This document shows, one piece after another, positions 35,136 to 47,730 of a stretch of DNA of 64,000 nt; the first letter of the stretch is position 1; each line of letters opens with the position of its first letter. The stretch comes from RYN-230 sp963713815. Its GTDB lineage: Bacteria > Actinomycetota > Actinomycetes > Streptosporangiales > Streptosporangiaceae. The position numbers and the translations under genes were made by a program. Below the pieces are notes generated by a model. That model was given only the letters and a program-made list of their open reading frames with translations, searched no databases and was not told where the DNA came from. The stretch spans positions 62,001-126,000 of the forward strand of contig CAVQNH010000042.1 of NCBI GenBank assembly GCA_963713815.1, given 5' to 3'.

Positions 35136-36195
35136 GTGGCCGCGGTGAGCGGCTTCGGGGCGGCGCGGTGGCGCCGGTCGGCGGGCATCTGGGTCGCCAC
35201 CGGGCTGCTGTTCGCGGTCAGCGCGGTCTTCCAGCCCAAGAGCCTGGGCGGCAGCGCCCTGGCCGCGCTGTGGCCCTTCGCCGCGGTGCTCATCCTGGCC
35301 GCGGTAGGCCAGACCCTGGTGGTGCAGCAGCGGGGAATCGACCTGTCGGTCCCCGGCTTCATCTCCCTGACCGTCGTCCTGGTGACCCACCTCCCGAACG
35401 GTAACTCCGGCAAACTCCTCCCGGCGATCCTGCTGGCCTACGCGATCTGCCTGGCCGCTGGGCTGGTCAACGGGCTGCTGGTCACCAAGGTCGGCATTAC
35501 CCCCATCGTGCAGACGCTGGGCATGAACGCCGTCCTCTACGGGATCGATCTCGGCATCTCGCAGGGGACGCCGACCCAGACGACCAGCGCCCTGCAGTCC
35601 TTCGCCAATGCCTCGGCCGCCGGCATCCCCCTCCCGCTGCTGATCGCTGTGATCGTCGTGGTGGCCCTGGAATTCGACGATCAAGCGCACCAGCTTCGGC
35701 CGGCGGTTCGAGGCGTCCGGGGCCAACGCGGCCGCCGGGCGCGCGGCCGGCCTGCGGGGGAGCCGCTACCAGATCTCGGCCTACCTGGGGGCCGCCACCC
35801 TCTACTGCACGGCGGGCGTGCTGCTGGCCGGCATCGTCTCCCAGCCGGACCCGTTCCAGGGCAACAACTACCTGCTCCCCTCGGTGGCGGCGGTCGCCCT
35901 GGGCGGCACCTCGCTGCTCGGCGGCGTCGGCAGCGTGGTGGCCAGCGCGGCCGGGGCCCTGTTCCTGAGCCAACTTCAGCAGTTCGTGCTGGCCACCGGG
36001 GCCAGCGCCGCAGTGCAGAACCTCGTCCAGGCGGGGGCGCTGGCCCTCGCGGTCACGGTGTACGGCCTGCGGCTGCGGCCACGCCGGCTGCTCGCCCGAT
36101 TGCGGGCGCATCCGCCAGCCGACGACGAATCCCGTGACGGCACCGCTGACCCCAGACCCGGGCCGTACGACGACCATCGGGCCCCCGTGACCTAG
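35136..36195 (+). CDS. ribose-type ABC transporter permease (RbsC/YtfT-like), frameshift at 35676
   Basis: About 352 aa after removing one extra G at 35676, which turns EFDDQAHQ into EFTIKRTSFGRRFEASGANAAAGRAAGL, the conserved cytoplasmic loop of this family. Upstream helices include QTLVVQQRGIDLSVPGFISL (RbsC signature) and KVGITPIVQTLGMNAVLYGI; downstream is VALGGTSLLGGVGS. It pairs with the permease half of the fusion protein two genes later, as YtfT and YjfF do. Start is GTG 35136 or GTG 35145. Confidence 0.85.
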
Positions 36196-36353
36196 GCCGC
36201 AGGTCCAAGGCCTGTTCCCGTCCCGTTCACCGCGGCCAGACATCAGATAACGAAGACCCGGCCGCCCACTGCATTCACGCATGACGCGAAGAAGCGGCAC
36301 ATAGTGAGGAGCGACCACGAGATGAGACGACAAGCCAGCCAGCGGGACGAGAC

Positions 36354-37510
36354 GTGGAACGCCGCCAACGCATGACCATCGGGCGCCGCTGCGGTCGCGG
36401 CGGTGTCGCTCGCGGTGGCGGCGTGCGGCAGCAGCGCGCGGCAGTAGCGGCAGCAGCAGCGGCAGCTCGGCGAGCGGCCAGACCAAGGCGGTATCAAGCA
36501 AGTACCCGTGGTGCGGTCCCAAGCAGGCCTCGATCGCGCTGGCCGACGGCTTCGGCGACAACACCTGGCGCGAACTGACCCGCTATTCCGCGGTCACCGT
36601 CGCCGCGCAGTGCCCGAGCGTGACCAAGTACGTCTACGCCAATGGCGAGGGCAACACCCAGAAGGCGATCTCCGACATCAACTCGCTGGTCGCGCAGGGG
36701 ATCACCGGGATCGTGGACTTCCCGGACGCGGGCAAGGCCATGCTGCCGGAGCTGACCAAGGCCTACCAGGCGGGCACCATCGTGGTCCCGTACCGGGTCT
36801 TCCCGGGCGGTACGGCCGGGCAGAACTACAACGCCTACCTGTCCACCAACTTCACCTCAGCCGGGGTGCTGTGGGGACACGACGTGGCCACCGCGCTGCA
36901 CGGCAAGGGAAACGTGGTGTTCCTCGGCGGGCCGCCCGCCAACTCCCAGAGCCTCGAGGAGTACCAGGGGCTGCAGAGCGTGTTCAAGAACTACCCCGGG
37001 ATCCACATCATCGGGCAGAAGCCCTACAACGTGACCAACTGGGACCCGGCGATGACGCAGCAGGTCGTGGCGTCGCTGCTGTCCAAGTACCCGAAGATCG
37101 ACGCCGTGGTCAGTGACTTCGGCACGGCGCTGGCCGCTTCCTTCCCGCAGTTCCAGAAGGCCGGCCGGAAGATCCCGGTCATCGCCACCGAGGACGGGAA
37201 CTCGCTGGGCTGCGACTACGCCTCGATGCACCAGGGCGACCCGGACTTCAAGCTGTTCACCGTGTCCTCACAGACCTGGATGGTGGAATACGCCATGCGC
37301 TACACCATCGCCCTGGCCACCAAAGGCAAGCTGCCCTCGTCCACGGTGGTCCCGCAGCAGAACTACGAGAACTCGGTGACGGGCAGCCCCAACAAGCCGG
37401 TCTGCAACCAGTCGCTGCCGGCCACGGCCATCATGTCCAGCGGCCTGACGGCCACCGAGCAGCAGGCGGCGCTCAAGGGGGTCATCCCCAGCCTCACCTC
37501 GCTGCGCTGA
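36354..37510 (+). CDS. ribose-type ABC substrate-binding lipoprotein, two frameshifts in the signal region
   Basis: About 384 aa. Removing a C at 36384 and a C at 36439 gives MERRQRMTIG-AAAVAAVSLAVAAC-GSS, a normal lipoprotein signal, then a Ser/Gly linker and the mature protein. The mature part is a periplasmic-binding 4 fold: ASIALADGFGDNTWRELT, DINSLVAQGITGIVDFPDAGKA, HDVATALHGKGNVVFLGGP, VVSDFGTALAASFPQFQ, VIATEDGNSLG. It delivers a sugar or sugar-like ligand to the neighbouring permeases. The uninterrupted frame begins upstream of 36443 and its first ATG is 36620. Confidence 0.83.
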
Positions 37511-37629
37511 CCCCATGGGCCCGGCAGCGGGGGCCGGGGCAGCGGGCCGACCGCCTGCTGCCCGGCCGCCGTCCCGGCCGGTTCCCGAGTGCCCCGCCGA
37601 ATCTCGGAATTAACTGAGGAGTAGGCGTC

Positions 37630-40219
<2,590 letters not shown>

Positions 40220-40288
40220 GGTCAGGGCGGCTGAGGTCAGGCCGTCGGCCGGCACGTCACGGACAGTCGCGAGGGAGCGAAACAGAGC

Positions 40289-41269
40289 ATGCGAGCACTG
40301 GTCTTCTCAGCGCCCGGCCAGGCGGAAGTCACCGAGGCGGAATGCCCCGCACCCGGGCCGGGCGAGGTCCTGGTCCGGTCGCGCACCGTCGGGATCTGCC
40401 ACTCCGACCTGGAGCTGCTGGCCGGGCGGTACATCATCCCGATCCGGTACCCGGTCACCCCCGGCCACGAGTGGGCCGGGGAGGTGGCCGAGGCCGGTCC
40501 CGGCGTGGACGACGTCAAGCCGGGTGACCCGGTGGTGGGGGAGTGCGTCGTCGGCCCCGGCGGCCGGGACCACTTCGGCTTCTCGATCTCCGGGGCGGCC
40601 GCGGAGTACTTCGTGGCCCGGGCCGAGTGGCTGCACAAGCTCCCCGCCCAGCTCACGTGGACCCAGGCGGCCCTGGTCGAGCCGTTCACCGTGGCCTACG
40701 CGGCGGTCCGGGCCGGGGTCATCGACCCGAGCGACCGGGTGGCGGTGCTGGGCGGCGGCCCGATCGGCCTGCTGTCCGCGATGGCCGCGGTCGGCCGCAA
40801 CGCGGCGGTGACGCTGATCGAGCCGCGGCCCGACCGCCGGGCCAAGGCCGCCGAGCTCGGCGTCTCCTCCGTCCTCGACCCGGGCGCCGGGGACGTGGCC
40901 GAGCAGGCCCGCGAGCTGACCGGCGGCGAGCTGTTCGACGTGGTCATCGAGTCGGCCGGCCACCCGGAGGCCATGGCCCAGGCGCTGACGCTGGCGGGCA
41001 ACCACGGCCGGATCGTCTACGTCGGCATCGACGTCGGCAGCACCGTCCCGGCCGAACTGGGCCTGATCCAGGCCCGGTCGCTGCGGATCCAGGGCATCGT
41101 CGGCTCGGCGGGCATCTGGCCGCAGGCGATCCGCTTCCTGGCCAGCGGCGTCGTGGATCCCACCCCGATCGTCACCGCCCGCTACCCGCTCGGCGCGGCC
41201 ACGGACGCGCTCGGTGCGGCCGCCCTGGGCTCGGGGAACATCAAGGTGCACATCGAGGTCGCACCGTGA
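40289..41269 (+). CDS. zinc-dependent medium-chain dehydrogenase (polyol type)
   Basis: 326 aa. Catalytic-zinc residues in GICHSDLE and GHEW; NAD fold VAVLGGGPIGLLSAMAAVGRNAAVTLIEP. The four-Cys structural-zinc lobe is missing; the corresponding loop is short (GECVVGPGGRDHFGFS). It is similar in plan to sorbitol/threonine dehydrogenase-like enzymes of sugar catabolism. ATG 40289 follows GAGGGAGCG. The frame is intact, unlike the two related genes downstream. Confidence 0.85.
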   Translation: MRALVFSAPGQAEVTEAECPAPGPGEVLVRSRTVGICHSDLELLAGRYIIPIRYPVTPGHEWAGEVAEAGPGVDDVKPGDPVVGECVVGPGGRDHFGFSISGAAAEYFVARAEWLHKLPAQLTWTQAALVEPFTVAYAAVRAGVIDPSDRVAVLGGGPIGLLSAMAAVGRNAAVTLIEPRPDRRAKAAELGVSSVLDPGAGDVAEQARELTGGELFDVVIESAGHPEAMAQALTLAGNHGRIVYVGIDVGSTVPAELGLIQARSLRIQGIVGSAGIWPQAIRFLASGVVDPTPIVTARYPLGAATDALGAAALGSGNIKVHIEVAP

Positions 41270-41323
41270 CGGAGATCCAGATGGCGGTGACCCAGATGAC
41301 GGTGGCACCGTGAGGGCGGCACC

Positions 41324-42360
41324 GTGAAGGCGGCCGTTTTCCGCGCGCCCGGGGACGTCCGGATCGAGCAGGTTCCCGAGCCTGCCGCGCCCGGGCCCGG
41401 CGAACTGCTCATCCGGGTCTCCAAGGCCGCGCTGCTGCGGCACCGACTCCGCCGAGTGGGACCACGGGCCGCTGCTCGCCCGGCCGCCGGTGATCCTCGG
41501 CCACGAGTTCACCGGCACGGTGACCGCCGCCGGGCCGGGCACGGACGGGTTCCCGCCTGGGACCCGGGTAGTCAGCGGGGCCGGGATCTCGTGCGGGACG
41601 TGCGAGTGGTGCGCGGCGGGCCGGACCAACCTGTGCGCCGGCTACCAGACACTCGGCCTGCACCGGGACGGCGGGCTGGCCGAGCTGGTGCTGCTCGCCC
41701 GCGTCGATCTGCCGCCCGGTGCCGGACGGCCTCGGCGACACGGCCGCCGCGATGGCCCAGCCGCTGGCCGTCGCGCTGCATGCGGCCCGGCGCGGCCACG
41801 CCGGGCCCGGCCGGTCCTGCGTGGTGATCGGCGCCGGCGGTATCGGCGCATTCATCATCGCGGCCGCGGCGGGCCTCGGCGCCGGCCCGGTGATCGCCAT
41901 CGACGTCGCCGACGGCCGGCTGGAGACCGCCGCGACGCTCGGCGCGGCGACCACGGTGAACGCGGAGCGCGAGGACGCAGCGGCAGCCGTCCGGGCCGCC
42001 CTCGGAGAGCAGGGCGCGGACGTGGTCATCGAGGCGTCCGGCGCCCCGGCCAGCCCGGCGGCGGCGCTGGCCATGGCGCGCCGCGGCGGCGACGTCGTCA
42101 TCGTCGGGCTCCAGCCCCATCCGGTGCCGGTGGACCTGTTCGCCGTGTCCACCCGCGAGATCGACGTGCACGGCACGCTGGCCCACGTCTGCGGGGAGGA
42201 CCTGGCCGAGGCGGTCCGCCTGCTGGCCAGCACGCCGCTGGCGGCGGCGGTGCTCGGCGATGTCATCAGCCTCGACGACCTGGTCGGGAGCGGGCTGCGC
42301 CCGCTGGCCGAGCGGAAGGCCCACGGCAAGATCGTCGTGGACGTCGCGGGGTCGGCCTGA
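41324..42360 (+). CDS. zinc-dependent medium-chain dehydrogenase, frameshifts at 41435 and 41718
   Basis: About 344 aa. Removing a C at 41435 restores CGTDSAEWDHGPLLARPPVILGHEFTG, and a G at 41718 restores ARVDLPPVPDGLGDTAAAMAQPLAVALHAARR. Catalytic zinc: C in CGTDS and GHE; structural-zinc lobe SCGTCEWCAAGRTNLC; nucleotide fold CVVIGAGGIGAFIIAAAAGLGAGPVIAID. It resembles butanediol/sorbitol dehydrogenases. Start GTG 41324 (VKAAVFRAPGDVRIEQV). Confidence 0.82.
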
Positions 42361-42403
42361 TGGCGCCCGGCGTCCGGGAAGACCGGCGTCCAGGAGGGCC
42401 ATC

Positions 42404-42926
42404 ATGCAGCTGATGCGGGCACAAAGTCATGTCGGGATCACCGTGCGCGATCTCGACGCGTCCGTGTACTTCTACCACGACCTGCTCGGCCTGGAGATCA
42501 GCACCGAGCCCAGCCCCTGGTTCGACGGCCCGGAACTGGGTCATGGCGTCGGCGTGCCCGGCGCCGCGCTGCGCCAGGTCTGCCTGAAACTCGGTGACAC
42601 CCAGGCTAGAACTGCTGGAGTACCGGACACCGCCGTCGCAGACCCAGGGCCCGCTGCTGTCCCACAGCATCGGGGCCAGTCATGTCGCCTTCCAGGTGGA
42701 CGACATCCTGGCGGCCAAGGTCTCGCTCGAGGCCGAGGGTGTCCGGTTCTATTCGGACATCAACGTGGTGGACGAGGGCGTGCTGGCCGGCTGGCGCTGG
42801 GTGTACTTCGCCGACCCGGACGGCTATCCGCTGGAACTGGTCGAGAACGCCTACGAGCGGCCGGGCGGCCATGCCGCCGGGATCGCCCGCTACCTGGAGA
42901 CCCGGCCCGCTGCGGCCACGAGCTGA
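42404..42926 (+). CDS. VOC-family (glyoxalase/dioxygenase-like) protein, frameshift at 42602
   Basis: About 173 aa. ATG 42404 follows AGGAGG. SHVGITVRDLDASVYFYHDLLGLEI opens the first beta-alpha-beta-beta-beta module and ASHVAFQVDDI ... WRWVYFADPDGYPLELVE the second, with the usual His and Glu metal ligands. Removing one C at 42602 joins KLGDT to RLELLEYRTPPSQTQG. Such proteins in sugar clusters act as epimerases or lactoylglutathione-lyase-like isomerases; the role is open. Confidence 0.8.
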
Positions 42927-42937
42927 CGAGGTGAGCC

Positions 42938-44016
42938 ATGCGCGCGCTGCGCTTCCATCAGCGCACGTGAACTGGGCGTCGAGAAGGTGTCCGAGCCCGG
43001 CCCGCCGGGCCCCGGCGAGGTGCTCCTGCGGCCCGTGATGTGCGGGATCTGCGGCACCGACCTGCACGAGTACACCGACGGCCCGATCGTGACCCCGGCC
43101 CGCCCGCACCCGCTGACCGGGGCGGAGCTGCCGCAGATCCTGGGGCACGAGTTCTCGGCCGTGGTGGCCGCGACCGGGCCGGGCGTCAGCCACGTCGGGG
43201 AGGGGGACCTGTGCACGGTGATGCCGCTCATCTCCTGCGGCCACTGCCACGAGTGTGTGCGCGGGCTCGGCCATCTGTGCCGCACGATGGCCTGCACCGG
43301 GCTGAGCAGCGCCTGGGGCGGGCTGGCCGACCTCGCGATCGTCTCCGCCGCGCAGGTGATACCGGCCGCGGACACCATGACCCCCCGGCAGGCGGCGCTC
43401 ATCGAGCCGGCCGCGGTCGCCGCGTACGGCGTGGACCGCGGGCGGCTCCAGCCCGGTCAGACCGTCCTGATCACGGGGGCCGGCCCGATCGGATCGTTGG
43501 CTGCCCTGTATGCGCTCGCGGGCGGGGCCCGCCGGGTGGTGATCTCCGAGCCGGATCCGTCGCGGCGGGCCCGGGCGCGCCACCCTGGGCGAGGGCCTGG
43601 GGGAGGTGATCACCGCGGACCCGGCCGCCGGGCCGGTCACCGAGGTGATCGACGAGCTCACCGGCGGGATCGGGGCCGACCTGGCGGTCGAATGCGCCGG
43701 CCACGAGAGCGCGCTGAACCTGTGCATCGACGCGGTGCGCCCGGCCGGCACGGTGGTGCAGACGGCGCTGCACATCCGGCCGGCTTCCATCCGGGCCGAG
43801 ACGCTGGCCCTCAAGGACCTGACCCTGATCGGCACCTGGTGTTATCCCGTGCAGGACTTCCCCCGGGTGGTCGGGCTGGTGGCGAGCGGGCGGCTGCCCG
43901 TCGAGCGGGTGGTCAGCTCGGTGGTGCCGCTGGAATCCGCGGTGACCGACGGCTTCGAGCGCCTCATCACCCGCGGGACCGGCGAGGTCAAGGTCCTGAT
44001 CGAGGTGGGCCCGTGA
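42938..44016 (+). CDS. 2,3-butanediol-dehydrogenase-like zinc dehydrogenase, frameshifts at 42962 and 43578
   Basis: About 358 aa. Removing C 42962 turns MRALRFHQ-RT-stop into MRALRFHQARELGVEKVSEPG, and removing C 43578 joins SRRARA to ATLGEGLGEVITADPAAG. Catalytic zinc: CGICGTDLHEY and GHEF; structural-zinc lobe SCGHCHECVRGLGHLC; cofactor fold VLITGAGPIGSLAALYALAGGARRVVISEP. The long HPLTGAELPQILGHEFS loop is typical of (R,R)-butanediol dehydrogenases. Its stop overlaps the next gene's GTG (GTGA at 44013-44016). Confidence 0.82.
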
Positions 44017-45040
44017 CCCGCCTGGGCGTCTGGTACGACTTCCGCAACCCGGCCCGGTGGCGGGTGCCCTGGCCGCAGCTGTACGCCGAGACCATGGATC
44101 AGGCGGCCTACGCGGAGGATCTCGGCTTCGACTCGATCTGGATCTCTGAGCATCACTTCAGCGAGGAGGGCTACCTTCCCTCCCTGACGCGCCGTGCTCG
44201 GCGCGCTCGCCGAGCGGACCTCACGCGCCCGGCTGGGCACCGCCGTGCTGCTCGCCCCGCTGCACCACCCGCTGCGGCTGGCCGAGGACCTCGCGGTCAT
44301 CGACCAGCTCTCGGGCGGCCGGCTCAACGTGGGGCTGGCGCCCGGCTACAAGCCGGATGAGTTCGCCGTGCTCGGCGTGCCCAAGCGCGAGCGCGGTGCG
44401 CGCACCGACGAGACCATCGAGATCCTGCAGCTGGCCTGGCGGGGTGAGCCCTTCTCGTATCAGGGCCGGCACTTCCGGTTCGACGACGTGGTGGTCGGGC
44501 CGCCGCCGGCACAGCAGCCCGGCCCGCCGATCTGGGTCGGCGGCAACAGCCTGGCCGCGGCCCGCCGGGCCGCGAGGTACGGCGTGTGCTTCATGCCCGA
44601 CTCCGGCGCCGGCCCGGACCTGTACGACGCCTACCGCTCGCAGCTGGCCCCGGCGGCCGGGCCGCCCCGGGTAGCCACCAACCGGGTGCTGTTCGCGGCG
44701 GCCAGCCGGGACCAGGCCTGGGCGATCTGCGCCGACCACTTCATGTACCAGTTCAACGCGTACCGGCAGTGGTTCTCCGCGGCCGGCGACGACGACACCC
44801 ACGGGGCAGAACTGACCGACCCAGCGGTGCTGTCCCCGGAGCACTACTTCGTGGGCACGCCCGACGACATCCTCGCCGCCATCCAGGCCAGCCAGCAGCG
44901 GCTCGGATACGAGGAACTGATCTTCTGGGCCCGGCCGCCGGGTATGCCGGTCGAGCAGAGCACCGCGTCGCTGGAGCTGATCGCCAAGCACGTGCTGCCC
45001 GCCCTCCAGGAAGCACCGGCGCCGGGGGGAGGCGCGGTGA
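44013..45040 (+). CDS. LLM-class flavin-dependent oxidoreductase, frameshift at 44190 and possibly a second before 45037
   Basis: About 341 aa. TRLGVWYDFRNPARW ... GFDSIWISEHHFSEEGYLPS, then after removing C 44190, LTAVLGALAERTSRARLGTAVLLAPLHHPLRLAEDLAVIDQLSGGRLNVGLAPGY, a standard luciferase-like monooxygenase core that uses FMN or F420. VGGNSLAAARRAARYG follows. As written, the frame continues in phase into the SDR gene. If one more extra base is removed, it stops at TGA 45038-45040, overlapping the SDR GTG as neighbouring genes do. I favour two proteins. Confidence 0.8.
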
Positions 45041-45807
45041 ACGGGCTCGCCGGGAAGGTCGCGCTGGTCACGGGCGGCGCCTCCGGGATCGGGGCCGGGA
45101 TCGCCCGGGTGCTGGCGGACGCGGGCGCCTCGGTGGCCATCGGTGACCTGGACGGTACCGCCGCAGACGCCGTGGCCGCCGGGCTGTCCGGGACGGCCCC
45201 GAAGCTCGGCGTGCGGCTCGACGTGACCGACCGGGCAGCCGCCGACCAGGCCGTTACCCGGGTCGAGCAGGACCTCGGCCCGGTCGACGTCCTGGTCAAC
45301 AACGCCGGCATCTCCAGCGTCGCGCCGTTTCTCGGGATCACCGACGAGGACTGGGACCGGCTGATGGGAGTGAACCTGCACGGCGTCGTCGTGGTGACCC
45401 AGCGCGTACTGCCGTCGATGCTGCAGCGGCGCTCCGGGCGGATCATCAACATCTCTTCTATGGCCGGCAAGGAGGGACTGCCGAATCTGGCGCACTACTG
45501 CGCGACGAAGTTCGGCGTGATCGGGCTGACCCAGTCGCTGGCCAAGGAAGTGGCGGCGCAGAACGTCACGGTAAACGCGGTCTGCCCGGGGGTGGTGCGC
45601 ACGCCGCTGTGGGACGACCCGGACACGGGGATCCTCCGCGAACTGGACGGGGAAACCGGCTGGCAGGCCTTCCTGGCCGGGATCCCGCTGGGCAGGCCGC
45701 AGTCTGCGGAGGACATCGGCCACGCGTGTGCGTATCTCGCGTCCGACTTGGCCATGAATATCACCGGCGAGGCGCTGAACGTCAGCGGTGGCCAGCAGAT
45801 GCACTGA
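45037..45807 (+). CDS. short-chain dehydrogenase/reductase (FabG/BDH-like)
   Basis: 256 aa. Cofactor motif TGGASGIGAGIA, acidic residue in GDLDG (NAD preference), NNAGISS, Ser in NISSMAGKEG and Y-C-A-T-K; the C-terminus MNITGEALNVSGGQQ is typical of acetoin or polyol SDRs. GTG 45037 has GGGGGAGG upstream, supporting an independent start despite the in-phase upstream frame. It is the last gene of the plus-strand cluster. Confidence 0.87.
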   Translation: MNGLAGKVALVTGGASGIGAGIARVLADAGASVAIGDLDGTAADAVAAGLSGTAPKLGVRLDVTDRAAADQAVTRVEQDLGPVDVLVNNAGISSVAPFLGITDEDWDRLMGVNLHGVVVVTQRVLPSMLQRRSGRIINISSMAGKEGLPNLAHYCATKFGVIGLTQSLAKEVAAQNVTVNAVCPGVVRTPLWDDPDTGILRELDGETGWQAFLAGIPLGRPQSAEDIGHACAYLASDLAMNITGEALNVSGGQQMH

Positions 45808-46062
45808 CGGTCGCCGGTCCGCGACCGACGGTCACCCAGTCAGCTCGGCTCTAACGCGCATATCGGTTATCTCGACATGTTCCGAACAAATTTCCCCCGG
45901 AATTACTAATCATATTCGGAGTTCTGGGCTGACTACTAATTTCCATTGAATTAGATGGGAATGGCCAGAATCGCAACTTGTGTATGCTAATTCCCCTCCA
46001 AAAGCGGGCGGACCTGCGTACCGTGGGTGGATCAAAAGGCACCCAAGGGGAGGGGCTGCCAA

Positions 46063-47730
46063 ATGTGGCATTATGTCTCATTCGGCGCAGGTGTCGGTTC
46101 CCGGGCGCGGCGCGTCCGCCGGAAGAAAGGGCGGATCGCCGCAACGGCCGCGATACTAGCGGCTACCTTAACGGGAACGTCGATGGCTGGTGTCCCGGCC
46201 GCGTCCGCGAGCCCGCTGGACACCGTCATCGTCACCGCGACCGGGCTGCTGAGCCCGGTCAGCGCCGTGCTGGGCCTGGGCGGGACCATCCTGACCCAGT
46301 TCCACCTCATCAACGGGGTCGAGGCGCTGATCCCGGCGGCCCTGGAACCGGTGCTGGGGGCGATCCCGGGCATCACCGTCACCCCGGACGCCGCCGTGAA
46401 CGTGCAGGCCAACCCGGAGTCGACCGGGCCGCACACGCCGTCAGACGTGTTCCTCCAGGAGACCGGGGCCACCCAGCTGGCCGCGCAGGGGGACACCGGC
46501 CAGGGCGTCACCGTGGCCGTGCTGGACACCGGCATCGACAACCTGCCCGACTTCTCGGGCCGCCTGATCGGCGGGGTGGACCTGACCGGCGGGAACAGCC
46601 CGTTCCAGGACACGTACGGGCACGGCACGTTCGTGGCCGGGCTGATCGCCGGCAACGGCGCGTCGTCGAACGGGCAGTACTCGGGCGAGGCGCCCGGCGC
46701 TCAGCTCGTCTCGATCAAGGTGGCCGGGCTGACCGGCGTCACCCATCTGAGCACGCTGATCACGGGCCTGCAGTGGGCGGTCGACCACCAGGCCCTCTAC
46801 GGCATCCGGGTCCTCAACCTCTCCCTGGGGTACCAGTCCAGCCAGTCCACGGTCACCAACCCGCTGGACCAGGCCGTGCAGGCGGTGTGGAACGCGGGCA
46901 TCACGGTGGTGACGTCCGCGGGCAACGCCGGCCCGTTCAACGGCACCATCCTGTCGCCGGGCGACGACCCGATGGTCATCACCGTCGGCGCCCTGGACGA
47001 CATGGCCACGCCGTCCACCGCGGACGACGAGATGGCCGACTTCAGCAGCGCCGGCCCGACCTCCCGCGACGGCTGGGCCAAGCCCGACCTGGTCACGTCG
47101 GGCCGGTCCGTGGTCAGCCTGGCCGCACCCGGCTCGGCCATCGACACCCAGTACCCCTCGGCCCAGGTCGGCGCGGCCAATTTCGTGGGCTCGGGCACCT
47201 CGTTCAGCGCCGCGATCACCAGCGGCGCGGCGGCGCTGGTGCTGGCGGACAATCCGGGTCTCACCCCGGATCAGGTCAAGGCACGCCTGCTCGGCACCAC
47301 CAACCCCGGCCCGGTCGGGAACCCCTTCGTCGACGGCCACGGGGCCCTGAACGCCTACGCCGCGGCCACCGCGGGCCCGATGGACTTCCACCAGTCAGCC
47401 ACCGGCCTGATCGGCGCCCTGCTGGGCGCCACGGTCTCCCTGTCGCCCACCGGCTCCGCCGACACCTGGAACGCGAGCCTGTGGTCCGGGCTCAGCGTGA
47501 ATCAGGCGCCCGGCGGCGGCGGGAACTGGAACGGCTGGGCGTGGAGCGGCGCCGACTGGAACGGCTTGACCTGGACCGGCCGGGCCTGGAACGACGGGGG
47601 CTGGGCCGGGGCCTCGTGGAACGGCGAAGACTGGACCGGCCGGGCCTGGAACGATGCGGGCTGGGCCGGGTCAGCCTGGAACGGGACCGCCTGGAACGGC
47701 TCGGCCTGGGACAGCTCAGCATGGAAGTGA
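46063..47730 (+). CDS. secreted S8 (subtilisin-like) serine protease with Trp-repeat tail
   Basis: 555 aa. Signal region RRVRRKKGRIAATAAILAATLTGTSMAG, a ~85-residue propeptide-like part, then the catalytic triad D155 (VAVLDTGID), H187 (YGHGTFVAG) and S380 (GSGTSFSAA). From about residue 486 to the end lies a tail with 15 Trp, mostly spaced exactly five apart (WNGxx, WTGRA, WAGxA units). ATG 46063 has AGGGGAGGGG upstream. It follows an AT-rich intergenic stretch at about 45850-46020. Its stop overlaps the next gene's GTG (GTGA at 47727). Confidence 0.88.
   Translation: MWHYVSFGAGVGSRARRVRRKKGRIAATAAILAATLTGTSMAGVPAASASPLDTVIVTATGLLSPVSAVLGLGGTILTQFHLINGVEALIPAALEPVLGAIPGITVTPDAAVNVQANPESTGPHTPSDVFLQETGATQLAAQGDTGQGVTVAVLDTGIDNLPDFSGRLIGGVDLTGGNSPFQDTYGHGTFVAGLIAGNGASSNGQYSGEAPGAQLVSIKVAGLTGVTHLSTLITGLQWAVDHQALYGIRVLNLSLGYQSSQSTVTNPLDQAVQAVWNAGITVVTSAGNAGPFNGTILSPGDDPMVITVGALDDMATPSTADDEMADFSSAGPTSRDGWAKPDLVTSGRSVVSLAAPGSAIDTQYPSAQVGAANFVGSGTSFSAAITSGAAALVLADNPGLTPDQVKARLLGTTNPGPVGNPFVDGHGALNAYAAATAGPMDFHQSATGLIGALLGATVSLSPTGSADTWNASLWSGLSVNQAPGGGGNWNGWAWSGADWNGLTWTGRAWNDGGWAGASWNGEDWTGRAWNDAGWAGSAWNGTAWNGSAWDSSAWK

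Noticed and set aside
44194..45807. Bifunctional LLM-SDR enzyme as a firm call
   Set aside because: An independent GTG with a good ribosome site and a potential TGA overlap, within an indel-prone stretch, make two proteins more likely.
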